This document shows positions 23,301-35,480 of a stretch of DNA of 64,000 bases, one piece after another. The position numbers were made by a program, and so were the translations under genes. Below the pieces are notes generated by a model, which saw nothing but the letters and a program-made list of their open reading frames with translations, ran no database searches and had not been told where the DNA came from. Position 1 is the first letter of the stretch. The number at the start of each line of letters is the position of its first letter. The stretch is from Branchiostoma floridae (lineage: Eukaryota; Chordata; Leptocardii; Amphioxiformes; Branchiostomatidae): NCBI RefSeq assembly GCF_000003815.2, contig NC_049981.1, positions 9,119,779 to 9,183,778 of the forward strand. The letters run 5' to 3'.

Positions 23301-26300
23301 TTCTTAAAAAGGATCATAGTAAAGCCTATTTCATTCTCAGCCACACCAAAAAGATGTGAATTTTGTGAAACATTTAAACAATTTAGGAATAGAGGACAGT
23401 TCTGACACTTCAACTGATTACAATAAACATCTTACTGTTGAAATTGGCTTAATGTCCCATTTGTTAACGATTGTAGTAATGTGCTGTTAGGTATAGTACT
23501 TGTAGACTAAGTTAATATTCTTGTTTCCGTATTGTCTTGGTTGTGATCATACTGTGTTTTTTTCCAGGTTGACATCAGTAAGGTGAATACCCTATGCTGC
23601 CTGTTAGAGTCCCTCCTATTGGTTGGGAAGGAGGTAGACCTGAAGCAGGACCCTACCAAGCTCCACCCCCTCATCTGTACTGTGTTTGTGTTCTGCTACC
23701 TGTGGTCGGTGGGAGGGAATCTGCTGGAGCAGTATTTTGATGCATTTGAGACCTTTGTGCGACAACAGATGGAGGACAACCCTGATGCCAAGGTAGCATT
23801 GATTCATTTATTTTATAGCATCCTAATTTTGTGGCACTGTGTGTGTAAAATCAATACATTGATAATGTTTTTGAGTTTGTTTTTAAAACAATGATTTTTT
23901 AGTTTGTGAGTGAAAATGTAATCTTCCATCAAAGGAAACTTGTAACCCCAGGTTTTAAATATATTCCTAGACTATTATATCAAGCGGAACTGTCAGTGTA
24001 TTTGTTTCTCGGAAAATGATTTTGATTTTTGTCTGTGTTGTTTCTTGTCTGTCTAAGTGTCAGTAAGTTCTGCTGGTAAGCAAGAGTTTACCAAAATTCT
24101 TATGTATTTTATAACAGTTGGAAGGAATTGTGTTGATTCCCTCAATTGGTAAAAGTATGACGAAAATTCAAAAACAGCAAGCACATACACAATGTACATG
24201 TAATCACCATAAATACATGTATGTACAGTTACTGTAAGAATACCAAACCTTTAGTTCATTTCATATTTAGATAGTGAAAACAATGTATTGATTTCCCATC
24301 CACAACAGCTGTATGCCGGAGGTGACTTGTGGAGTTGCTTCATTGATTTTGACTCCAAACGGATGGACATCTGGGAGAAGAGAGTCCCAGTCTTCAACTA
24401 CTCCGCCGAGGTTCCGTTTTTTGATATCCTGGTTCCCACCATCGATACAGTACGCTTTGGTTACCTGCTGGAGAAACTGCTGGATGTGGGAAGATCAGTG
24501 CTGTACACCGGAACCACTGGTGTTGGCAAGGTATGGATTTAAGTGAATCAACTGTGTTTATTTTGTCTCCCTTACCTCTCCTTAGTCCTTGCTTCTGCGT
24601 CAACCTTCCTAACTATAATTATAGCGTTGTAACAAAGTATCTTGTTCAAAATATTGAAAATTATGTTTAGAAATATAGGTTGAGTCATATAATACTGAAA
24701 GCAATTGCCTCTAAAACCCACTTGAACATAAAGAATACAAAGCTATGAACAGATATTGAACCCCAGATACATATGCCAAGTATGTAACACATATAATGTT
24801 CACTAATTTTCACATTGTACAATGTACTTATGATTTCCCTGCATACATGTACTTATGATTTCCCTGCCCCCCTCCCCAGTCTGTGATTGCCCGAGCCATT
24901 CTGAATGACCTGGCTGAGCCTAAAAGCTACGTGCCCGTCACCATCAACTTCTCAGCACAGACCAGCAGTAAACGCACACAGGAGATTGTGGAGGGAAAAC
25001 TGGAGAAGAAGAGGAAGAACATTCTTGGTATGCTATTGTCTTCATGTCTGTCTTCCCTTTAGCAATGTTTTGAGGGATGGTGTCTTGAAATTATCATTCT
25101 TTTTCTGGCACATGTCATCACATGACTGCTAGATTATTGAAGCAATAGTCTTGCTTAACAACTTCAAATTCTCCTTAGAAAAATGATTTTTTTTATTCCG
25201 CAATCGGACATGCTTTAGATAGATGGGTTCTGTCTGTTTTTTATCCAAGTTTCTGTATGTTCTGACTGAGGTTGTTTACCATCTAACTGAAGTCTTCTAT
25301 TTCTGACTGCCCTGTCAGGGCTTTGATCATGGCAAATTTTTACAGGACTGTTACTCAATGGACTGTCCCAGTCAGACTACCCTCCATAGCTGCAAAGATA
25401 CTTTTTTTTTTCATACCATGGTCCATTTTCCTCACAGGTGCACCAATCAACAAGAAGGTTGTCATCTTCATTGATGACCTGAACATGCCCAAGTTGGACA
25501 CCTATGGCTCACAGCCACCCATTGAACTCCTGAGACAGTACCAGGACTTTGGGGGCTTCTATGATAGGGAGAAACTCTTCTGGAAAGAAATCAAGGTAAT
25601 GGCGTGTTTTTTTATCACGAATTATCAACAGTGTCTACGTATTCTTTCAAAATTTGTTTTCTGCACTTGTGACGTTGTTGTATCACCTAAATCGTGTGTT
25701 GATTCCAGGACGTGACGTTGTGTGCGGCTTGTGCCCCTCCTGGCGGAGGTCGTAACCCTGTGACCCCTCGCCTGATTCGCCACTTTAGCATGCTGTGTCT
25801 GCCGTCACCTTCAGAGCACAGCCTCAAGCACATCTTCAAGGTAACAAGAACAGCTGGAGGCTTCATTTTTGGCAACACCCCAGGGGTGAAAGCTTCCAAA
25901 ACCTTAGTCAGTAAAACAAGAGCTTAGTAATACCTAAATTCAGGCAGAGGTGATATCGTAGCAATATGTGTACAATGTACAAGCTACCTGTCACCAAAAA
26001 ATTATCATCACAGCATATCCAGAACATGATGTTAGTATCAAAACCATCAGTTCTATTGCAGTACCACTGAAAGCCACTATGATAAAAGATTTCCTACATT
26101 TTTTTGACACCTACCCACATAGTTACCAACTATTATACAGGTCAATCCCCAACTTCTCGTTATTTTTCCCCAAAAGAAATGCACCTACCTGGTAGCCACA
26201 AATGGCTCCAGAAACATAATGAAGGTAATGAGATCATGTTTTTCTTGTTTCCAGGCCATCCTGTCTGGCTTCTTGAAGGACTTCCCAGCTCCGGTCAAAC

Positions 26301-27619
26301 AGAGTGTTGAGTCTGTTGTCTCTGCTGCTGTGGAGATCTACGAACGGCTCAGCACAGATCTGCTCCCAACCCCGGCCAAATCCCACTACGTCTTCAACCT
26401 CAGGGATCTGTCCAAGTGTATCCAAGGTAAGAATGAGAAATTTGCTTCTTGGACCTGTAAGAAGATATAACTGTCACATCCTAGATATGAGAAACAGACT
26501 GGTGAAACATCTTGATGTCTACAATTCTGAACTAAGGTTTTTTGTAAATGGAAATGTGCCTTGTTTAGGCCTGTTAAAGTTGTGACCTTTATAACAAGAC
26601 AAATATTGAATTAGATTCATTATCTTTCCTTAAGGCATCCTGCAGAGTGATGCCAGTACCATCCGTGAACAGCTTCACATCTTCCGACTCTTCTGCCACG
26701 AGTGTCAGCGAGTCTTCCACGATCGACTCATCAATGAAGAGGACAAACTGTTCTTCAACACTATCCTGTCAGAAATGTCATCCAAGCATTTTGGACAGGT
26801 CTGTAGACTGTGCTATTCAAATTGAAGCAATGAAATTCATTAACTCAACAGAGCCAATTTGATGTTAGTAGCAGCAGTTTCAATACATCCAAAAGTGCTC
26901 ATCACTAAATTTTCCCTTTGTTCATTTATTCAATTGCTCATTCATCCATCCCCATCCATCTGTTCATTCTTTCATCGACTTTCTTGACACTCATTCATTC
27001 ACTTACATGTTGTATTTAGCAGTGGCTGTAAAAGTTACAACATAAGCATTGCATGCAAAGCAATTGTATATTGTGTTTACTATTAACTTAAGTTTGATTT
27101 CTTCATATGTTTTCTACACAGAATGTTGAACCAGAGACATTTGTTAACAACCCAATCATCTTTGGAGACTTCATCAAGATGGGCGCACCGAAGAACGACC
27201 GTCAGTATGAGGAGTTGAGTGACATGAAGAAGCTGAAGAACGTCTTGAGCGACTACTTAGACGACTACAACATGTCCTCCTCCAAGGAGATGAAGCTGGT
27301 GTTCTTCGTGGACGCCATCCAGCACGTGTCCCGTATCGTCCGCATGATCCGCCAGGAGCGCGGGAACGCCCTTCTGGTGGGGGTGGGGGGCACGGGGAAG
27401 CAGTCGCTGACTCGCCTCGCCTGCCACATCTGCGGCTACAACTGCTTCCAGATCGAGCTCAGCAGGGGGTACAACTACGACGCCTTCCACGAGGATCTGA
27501 AGAAGTTGTACGACATGGCTGGTCTGAAGGGGGAGAACACAGTCTTCCTCTTCACTGACACACAGATCGTTGTAGAAGAGTTCCTCGAGGACATCAACAA
27601 CATCTTGAACTCAGGAGAG
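20332..27619 (+). CDS. DNAH6: DNAH6-like axonemal dynein heavy chain, central motor fragment
   Basis: Axonemal inner-arm dynein heavy chains are AAA+ motors of cilia. Fourteen exons join in frame with no stop, about 975 of the ~4,100 residues expected: 20332-20485, 20797-21068, 21477-21726, 22095-22225, 22554-22768, 23098-23281, 23568-23792, 24309-24530, 24880-25027, 25438-25595, 25709-25840, 26255-26426, 26635-26798 and 27122-27619. Landmarks: late AAA1 ([17 protein letters not shown]), AAA2 P-loop GPTGGGKTT and [16 protein letters not shown]3 P-loop GTTGVGKS split by an intron, Walker [19 protein letters not shown], and AAA4 P-loop GVGGTGKQS with [27 protein letters not shown] and [11 protein letters not shown] point to DNAH6 rather than DNAH3 or DNAH7. 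The tail, AAA1 P-loop, stalk, AAA5-6 and C-terminus are absent from the window. The last donor (gag|gtttgt) is weak. Confidence 0.9.
20641..20765. repeat. (ATCC)n microsatellite in DNAH6 intron
   Basis: Long catccatc run with few interruptions, between the first two visible DNAH6 exons. Confidence 0.95.
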
Positions 27620-27839
27620 GTTTGTAGCACCAACAACAAGTTTTAAACTTGGTTGCAATGACATTGTGATTGTTGCATGGCTATTTATGTTTTGTAAACA
27701 GTTTGATGAGGTTAATATATACTCAATATATAGTATATATCAATATATACTGGGTTCTTAGACTGCTCTATCATGGCCCGTTGTGTCGAAAAGAACTGGT
27801 ATACATTTGCTATAATTCTCTATCAATAGCACTGCCTCT

Positions 27840-29808
27840 GTGAAAATTCAAGCGTCCGAAACTGCCCGGACGTCGTCTACAAGCGTCCAATGGCGTCCGA
27901 GCGCGTTTCAGACGTTCTGGACGCGTTCATTGCCGTCCAAAACGGCCGCGGACACATCGTGAGCGTCCGTGCCGTTCTGTCAGTTTTTATGGTGAACGCC
28001 CGAACGGCTGAAAGACCTTCCATTGCCGTCGGAGACGGCCACTGATGGGGCTATAAAATACTTAGTCACCCGACGCCAGCAGACGGCTGCGTCTTTTCTT
28101 ATGATCCCCACGGGAAACATGACGTTTTAACTTCTGCACATGCGCCAATTTCAGCGGGTGAATTCGAATTTCAGACCGTTGAACACTCCGGCGGTTGCAG
28201 GACTTATGTTCAGAAGGTGACTATTTCTGTGGATTTCATGTCCGTTTGTTAAATTTTGCGCACTTTTGGACCAAGGACTTCACGTCTAGACGTAGCAGCT
28301 GATGTTTGTACGACATTGTGCTGAGGTTGGGTTTACGGCGATGACTGTATCCGTTATTTATACTAAAAAGAATGTACAAAAATTATTTGTCGTGCGCCGA
28401 CAAGGGGGAAAAATTATACTACTTACTCGAAGCAGCAAACCTTGGACAGCAGAAATCACAGATGTGACAGACGTCAAAAGAAGCAGCGGTTCTTCCGTTA
28501 GCTGATTGTCGATACTTTGCAGGCGCCGGTAAGTGAATTCTTCGCATTTTATTCTAACTTTTTGTACATTCATCTGTTGCAAAGTTTACCGACGACTTGT
28601 TGTTACGGGTGCCCTCCCCACATACGCGAAGAAATGATAAAATTTAGGATCTTGTTTTGATGCCACAAAATAAAAAGAATTATGAACACGTTGTAGAATA
28701 CTTGTAAAAAATATCTGTTGTTTCTATTAAGAATGATAATGCTGTTAAAATGTAGATTTAGACAACAGATAATGAGATAGCACCTACCGATTTTGCCGAT
28801 GCCAATCAAAATCTTAGTCGGCTCTTCCAACTACTTGGGGTTAGGAACTTATGAAACGGAAGACTTTATTTCGCTACCTCGAAATAAAAAAATGACTTAT
28901 GATCTTTGTAGAAAATTTAACGTTATTCCACATTTATATATTCAGTCTTTAGCAAATACTGGTGCAATTAAAATTTACGATAGAAAATTTCAAACGTCCT
29001 GTATTTACCCTTGATGTTATGTGGGCTCGTCCATTCTGATGCAACGTGTCGGCACGGCGGCACAAAAAGCCGCGGACACGATTGAAGGCCGGATTGAATT
29101 TCGTACATGTAGCAAAGTTGATTAGACGCCGCGGAGTACGTGTAAATAATTTACGAAGAAATTTGTTCAAGTTGTGTTTGATTTTAGCTAAACCTGACGG
29201 CCCGGTGGTGGGTGGTCTTCTACAATTCACTGCTTGGCTGAATATTTGTTTGCATGTTTGGTATGTGGGAACGCTTATCCCTAGAGGCCATAGAATCATA
29301 GCCGTGACCGGACGCCGTCAGAAACGGCGTCCGGACAGCCGTCTGCACACGTTCCAAATTAAATGCACCGGCCCGTTATGAGTTTCTACTGTACTGCCTG
29401 ACTAACTAAAACTGTGTCTTGAAGAAAAAATATTTTGCTAGGAGTTTGGCCCAGATATTAACCTTTAATAAGATAGCGATGACTGCCTCTTGGCCTTTCA
29501 TTCCATTTTCTGTCGAATTTTACGATCTGTACCCCCCCGTGGGAAGGCGTGGTGGAGGCTACCGCCCGTACCAGCGGCCTGGATTACGCCGTTTATGCCC
29601 GTCGCAATCGGCGTCCGATCCGTCCCAGCAGCCTGGATTACGTCATTTACGTCCGTCGCAATCGGCGTCTGGTCCGTCCGCAGAGACGTCTGTTCCCAGC
29701 GGGGGGCCCGCCCGACGGAGCGCGGGAGCGTCCGGCTGCCCGCTTTCAGACGCCGTCTCGGAATTCCCGAACGTCCGACCGGACGCGTCTAAAGTGCCAA
29801 TCTAGACG
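27840..29808. repeat. CGTCCG-rich, probably transposon-derived region
   Basis: Clusters of cgtccg/cggacg and foldbacks such as ggacgccg-tcagaaa-cggcgtcc occur at 27850-28030 and 29300-29808, on either side of a less GC-rich centre. Near 29565-29680 a ~63-bp unit containing cctggattacg is repeated twice. A TATA-like ctataaaata (28051-28060) and a perfect donor (gtaagt at 28529) lie inside. I see no long conserved protein. Probably a large element with repetitive ends, cut by the gap at 29809. Confidence 0.45.
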
Positions 29809-29908
29809 NNNNNNNNNNNNNNNNNNNNNNNNNNNNNNNNNNNNNNNNNNNNNNNNNNNNNNNNNNNNNNNNNNNNNNNNNNNNNNNNNNNNNNNNNNNN
29901 NNNNNNNN
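29809..29908. other. Assembly gap (100 N placeholder)
   Basis: Exactly 100 N inside the CGTCCG-rich repeat, probably a join of unknown size. Confidence 0.95.
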
Positions 29909-30574
29909 CGCTGAGCTTCCGCAGCAAGGCGCACAGCTGATACGTTGTTATGTACGACCGGTTGCTAGGATGGGCCTACGTGGCAACCGCAAAACATAAG
30001 CCGACTGCTCAAATTACCAGGAAAAGAGGCGATTGCAAAATCTGACGCTCGGTGAGACAACCGTCGCTGGACGTCAGTGCGCCGGCCCAGTTCACCCAGT
30101 TTCGCGCCATTGACGTCACGTATACTCTTGTAATTTCCTGGCCGCTGGCTCTAATGAGCTACCTGCGTCAGCGCCTGCCAGCCGCGCCGGTCATTGACGC
30201 TGCTGCATTCCTGCCGGAGTCGCTGCGGAGAAGCTTGCCGCGAACACTCAGCAAAATGGAACGAAAACCTGACGCAAAAAGGGAGATCCAAAGATTATCG
30301 GACTGACTTCATGGTACGAACACATCCAGGTTCTACGTCATATAATATCAGTCTACAACAGTATGGTAGACAACCTGTTAATCATATATTAGCGGTTGCC
30401 TGGGAACCAAACACGCCAAAATATTATGAATCAATCAAGGTGCATCTGTGTCTCAGTGCAGAATGCAATTTTGTAGCGGCGAGACGTGAAATGAAATAAC
30501 GTGAACCAGAATTTAAAGGCAACATTAACGTGAAAATGCAGAATGTTTTCCTCGTAGCCAAGCTACTCGCTTGA

Positions 30575-30721
30575 TCGCACACAATAGTATACCATTAGGC
30601 TCGCCCTATAGTAATAATGTGTAAAACAAAACAAAAGCATCTGCATGGATTTGGCTAGGTGATTAACATAATTATACCATAGTATAAAGCTCACCTGGTC
30701 ACCCTATAGTATTGTGTGCGA
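30575..30721. mobile_element. 147-bp MITE (TIR TCGCACACAAT)
   Basis: tcgcacacaat at 30575-30585 is inverted exactly at 30711-30721. The inner bases (atagtatacc / tatagtat) extend the foldback, and the interior has two related caccctatagtat-like segments. Confidence 0.7.
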
Positions 30722-31106
30722 GAAAAAAATTGTTTGCAACAACACGTAACATCTAACCCAAGCTCTGATTGGCTACTGATTGCTCTTACAGTTTTTGTAA
30801 GGTAATATCTAATCTAAGCTATGATTCGCTACAGACAGATCTAAGAAAGAAAACTAGAACATAATAGCAAAAGCAAGATGCATTCCCCTTTAGTGTACCA
30901 GGGAAAACATGCTTATCCATAAGCACGTGTAAAACGTGCCTTATGCACGAGTGACCAACGGAGATAAATCGGTGATACGTATACAGTTTCACGAAACGTG
31001 TTGTGAACATATGATCTCAAAGCCAGAGGTCACATCTTTATATGAAATAAAACGATGACACATCAGCGGATACGTGCGTGAATAGATATGAACATTTATT
31101 GCGATC

Positions 31107-31400
31107 ATGATGACGTTCATTTTCCAAGTAGTGTCTGTATTTGCATTTTATGTAGCCAGTAAAACCACCCTTCGACATCACCCACCTTCGCTAGCACTTG
31201 GTGCGGCAGCAGCCGGCCATAGTGCACTGAACAACGTGTCATCTCTAACATTTGCAGATCTAGCCGCAAGTGTTTTGATAGCTATCAAATGTCTAATGGA
31301 GATACTCCTACAGTGCTTGGTGACAACGAGTTCCATTCTACGATCATGGTTCTATCGAAAACACATCTTTGAACTAATCCATCCTGGATGGAGAATGTAG
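31107..31400 (+). CDS. Hypothetical small ORF, 97 codons
   Basis: Starts MMTFIFQVVSVFAFYVAS, a stretch that could be a signal peptide or membrane segment. A second hydrophobic segment (ADLAASVLIAIKCLMEILL) sits near residue 50, and it ends HPGWRM. No family is recognised, no splice sites are needed, and nothing nearby supports expression. It could easily be chance. Confidence 0.18.
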   Translation: MMTFIFQVVSVFAFYVASKTTLRHHPPSLALGAAAAGHSALNNVSSLTFADLAASVLIAIKCLMEILLQCLVTTSSILRSWFYRKHIFELIHPGWRM

Positions 31401-31907
31401 GGATCGGCTCATTATTTTACTTGTTTTTTTTTTAGCATTTTACGTCAGTACGTTTTCCTTCTCGTCTACGCCAAAAAAAAAAAGAAGATGTGAACGTGCC
31501 TCAACAACAGGTATAAACACACGCAGAGCGCCCAAGCCCTTTCTGTTTTGTAATTAGATAGTGTGTATCATTATAACGTAGGGAGCTACGGTCTTCTCCT
31601 AAACATTAATAGATATACGCCAGGAATGTTGGATGTAATTATTCCGTACGTCATCGCTCACAAACGTAACGGCTTCCAAGAACACAACAAACGAAAAGAT
31701 TCGGTGATCCTGTTGTAACCTGGGCGACGCTTACATGTATAGTTCATTCACAAAAAAAGGGAGAGCGGGCATTCGGTTTTGAATATAGATATTCTTTTTT
31801 ATAACACTATCAAAGGCACTTTTAAAAGGATATTCATATCAAAGCAACATTGCACCAGAAGTCATTTCCACAGTCCTTTGGTGCAGCAAAATATTAGAAA
31901 TCGGACA

Positions 31908-33125
31908 AATGGACTCAGCTCCAAAGACAGGCACCGTGCATGTTACTGATTCAGAACCAAGAACAGGAACAGTGCATGGTGCTGATACTAAAGACAGACA
32001 TGGTGTGTAGTATGGATACATGGTTCAGTACCAATGACAGGCACAGCGTTTGCTACTGATACGTGATTCAGTACCAAGGACAGGCACAGCGTGTGGTACT
32101 GATACATGAATCAGTACCAAGGACAAGCACAGCGTGTGGTACTGACGCATAATTCAGTACCAATGATAGGCACAGTGTGTGGTACTGATACATGAAGCAG
32201 TACCAATGACAGGCACAGCGTTTGCTACTGATACATGATTCAGTACCAATGACAGGCACAGCGTGTGGTACTGATACATGAATCAGTACCAATGACAGGC
32301 ACAGCGTTTGCTACTGATACATGAATCAGTACCAAGGACAGGCACAGCGTGTGGTACTGATACATGAATTAGTACCAATGACAGGCACAGCGTGTGGTAC
32401 TGATACATGAAGCAGTACCAATGACAGGCACAGCGTGTGGTACTGATACATGAAGCAGTACCAATGACAGGCACAGCGTGTGGTACTGATACGTGAATCA
32501 GTACCAATGACAGGCACAGCATGTGGTACTGATACATGAAGCAGTACCAATGACAGGCACAGCGTGTGGTACTGATACATGAATCAATACCAAGGACAGG
32601 CACAGCGTGTGGTACTGATACATGAAGCAGTACCAATGACAGGCACAGCGTGTGGTACTGATACGTGAATCAGTACCAATGACAGGCACAGCATGTGGTA
32701 CTGATACATGAAGCAGTACCAATGACAGGCACAGCGTGTGGTACTGATACATGAATCAATACCAAGGACAGGCACAGCGTGTGGTACTGATACGTGAATC
32801 AGTACCAATGACAGGCACAGCATGTGGTACTGATACATGAATCAGTACCAAGGACAGGCACAGCGTGTGGTACTGATACATGAAGCAGTACCAATGACAG
32901 GCACAGCGTGTGGTACTGATACGTGAATCAGTACCAAGGACAGGCACAGCGTGTGGTACTGATACATGAATCAGTACCAAGGACAGGCACAGCGTGTGGT
33001 ACTGATACATGAATCAGTACCAAGGACAGGCACAGCGTGTGGTACTGATACGTGAATCAGTGCTAAGAACAGGCACAGTGTGTGGTACTCCTACATGTAC
33101 GTGAATCAGTACCAAGGACAGGCTC
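31908..33125. repeat. 43-bp minisatellite
   Basis: About 28 tandem copies of gtactgatacatgaatcagt followed by accaatgacaggcacagcgtgtg. Each unit contains the dyad gtactgatacatgaatcagtac. Pairs of alternating variants (gaagcagtaccaatg and gaatcagtaccaagg) give a higher-order period of 86. Because 43 is not a multiple of 3, the long minus-strand frames repeat every 129 bases; they are artefacts. Confidence 0.95.
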
Positions 33126-33310
33126 ATGTACAAAATAATCACGTTGTTTTCTTCGGCAGAAACATGCGGATTATAGACCAAATAATCTATTCAGTCTGGA
33201 TTAAGTCCGTAAAAAGATCCCAAAGGCTTTTCACAAGAGCTAATTACTAGCTGACGACGTCACCCATGATGTTCCATATTTTTCCCAAAGCACACTGCAC
33301 TAGACAGAAG

Positions 33311-33577
33311 TCAGTTTACGACAGGACTTTTTACTCGGTTTAGGTATTGTATAACAAAATCTTCATAAGCCGGCGAGGGAGATGGGTATAGTAGCATCCT
33401 GTTTATGACATTCCATCCATATTTCTGCTCTATGCATGTGTGAGCCGGGTACGAATATTGCCCTGGGGCTCCATAGCAACGGCCATAGCAACGGGCTTGG
33501 GTGATTAGGTACTGTTTTCGCTTGGCTTGAGAACCTTCCGCCGGGACAGCTGCACATCGATGTGAAACGCCAGCCAT
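33311..33577 (-). CDS. Hypothetical small ORF, 88 codons
   Basis: Begins MAGVSHRCAAVPAEGSQAKR in a good start context (accATGG) and ends YLNRVKSPVVN. Part of it (CYGRCYG) is encoded by a short repeat (ccatagcaacgg). An inverted CCAAT lies near 33756. Unrecognised. It may be a first coding exon or chance. Confidence 0.18.
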   Translation of the reverse strand: MAGVSHRCAAVPAEGSQAKRKQYLITQARCYGRCYGAPGQYSYPAHTCIEQKYGWNVINRMLLYPSPSPAYEDFVIQYLNRVKSPVVN

Positions 33578-34018
33578 GGTGTAAAAAGGCCCGTAGTTTT
33601 GATATTGTGTTAATAAACGGTGATCTTTTTACCACGACATATCCCTTGCTGAGTACATTTTCCAATTGTGTTAACGTTGTGCTTAGCTCTACAATTTCAA
33701 TCACAAGTTCAACGTGCCAACTAAACCAAAGAAAATAATGTTGTAAAACAGACACCGGCAACCAATCAGAACAAGGTAGCTATCAGAAAGTTGTAAGAAC
33801 ACTGCTAGCTCCGATTGGCATATGCAATAGAGCAATTCTTATATTTACGTATTTTAGAACATTGCCTAATTTCAGGGTTTGGATAAATTTTCCTGTACAA
33901 GGCCTTAAAAACCGATATGAAATGCATTCCAATAGCGAAACGCATGGGATGAGTGAATCTTACTGCTTGTTTTTCTGTCTCTACCATACGAGGATAATTC
34001 GATCATTCAGACGAATAG

Positions 34019-34118
34019 NNNNNNNNNNNNNNNNNNNNNNNNNNNNNNNNNNNNNNNNNNNNNNNNNNNNNNNNNNNNNNNNNNNNNNNNNNNNNNNNNN
34101 NNNNNNNNNNNNNNNNNN
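34019..34118. other. Assembly gap (100 N placeholder)
   Basis: Exactly 100 N, directly at the left edge of a minisatellite. Confidence 0.95.
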
Positions 34119-35480
34119 ACTCGTCCGACCAACTGTATTCTAATATGTACGGTGTAATCATGATGTCAAACTGTATCTATATGTACGGTGTGATCATGAT
34201 ATCAAACTGCATTCTATATGTACGGTATAATCATGATGTCAAACTGTATTCTATATGTACGGTATAATCATGATGTCAAACTGTATTCTATACGTACGAT
34301 GTGATCATAATGTCAAACTGTATTCTATATGTACGGTGTGATCATGATATCAAACTGCATTCTATATGTACGGTGTAATCATGATGTCAAACTGTATTCT
34401 ATATGTACGGTGTAATCATGATGTCAAACTGTATTCTATATGTACGGTGTAATCATGATGTCAAACTGTATTCTATATGTACTGTGTAATCATGAAGTCA
34501 AACTGTATTCTATATGTACGGTGTAATCATGATGTCAAACTGTATTCTATATATACGGTGTAATCATGATGTCAAACTGTATTCTATACGTACGGTGTAA
34601 TCATGATGTCAAACTGTATTCTATATGCACGGTGTAATCATGATGTCAAACTGTATTCTATATGTACGGTGTAATCATGATGTCAAACTGTATTCTATAT
34701 GTACGGTGTAATCATGATGTCAAACTGTATTCTATACGTACGATGTGATCATAATGTCAAACTGTATTCTATATGTACAGTGTAATCATGATGTCAAACT
34801 GTATTCTATATGTACGGTGTGATCATAATGTCAAACTGTATTCTATATGTACGGTGTGATCATGATATCAAACTGTATTCTATATGTACGGTGTAATCAT
34901 GATGTCAAACTGTATTCTATATGTACGGTGTGATCATGATGTCAAACTGCATTCTATATGTACTGTGTAATCATGATGTCAAACTGTATTCTATATGTAC
35001 TGTGTAATCATGAAGTCAAACTGTATTCTATATGTACGGTGTGATCATAATGTCAAACTGTATTCTATATGTACGGTGTAATCATGATGTCAAACTGTAT
35101 TCTATATGTACGGTGTGATCATAACGTCAAACTGTATTCTATATGTACGGTGTAATCATGATGTCAAACTGTATTCTATATGTACGGTGTGATCATAATG
35201 TCAAACTGTATTCTATATGTACGGTGTAATCATGATGTCAAACTGTATTCTATATGTACGGTGTAATCATGATGTAGAACTGTATTCCATATCACTGTGT
35301 GATCATGATATAGAACTGTATTATATGCTTACGGTGTAATCATGATGTCAAACTGTATTCTATATGTACGGTGTGATCATGATGTCAAACTATATTCTAT
35401 ACGTAAGGTGTAATCGTGAGGTTGAACTGTATCCTAGACGTATACGTACCATGTGACGATGATATTAAACTATATTCTAT
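34119..35480. repeat. 37-bp minisatellite
   Basis: About 36 copies of tgtattctatatgtacggtg followed by taatcatgatgtcaaac. Unit variants (tgatcataatg, tactgtg, tacgtacgatgtg) recur at intervals, which suggests multi-unit amplification. The right edge decays gradually from about 35270 and the left edge is lost in the gap. Confidence 0.95.

Noticed and set aside
29419-29914. Three overlapping plus-strand ORFs with a WITP/WITS repeat
   Set aside because: They arise from a GC-rich tandem repeat at a gap edge, all frames open together, no family resemblance.
30052-30499. Overlapping ORFs of 84 and 101 codons
   Set aside because: Moderately GC-rich open frames without recognised domain or splice sites; chance is the simpler reading.
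31839-33010. Overlapping 60-117 residue minus-strand proteins (MYQYHTLCLSLVL...)
   Set aside because: Generated by the 43-bp minisatellite read in three frames.
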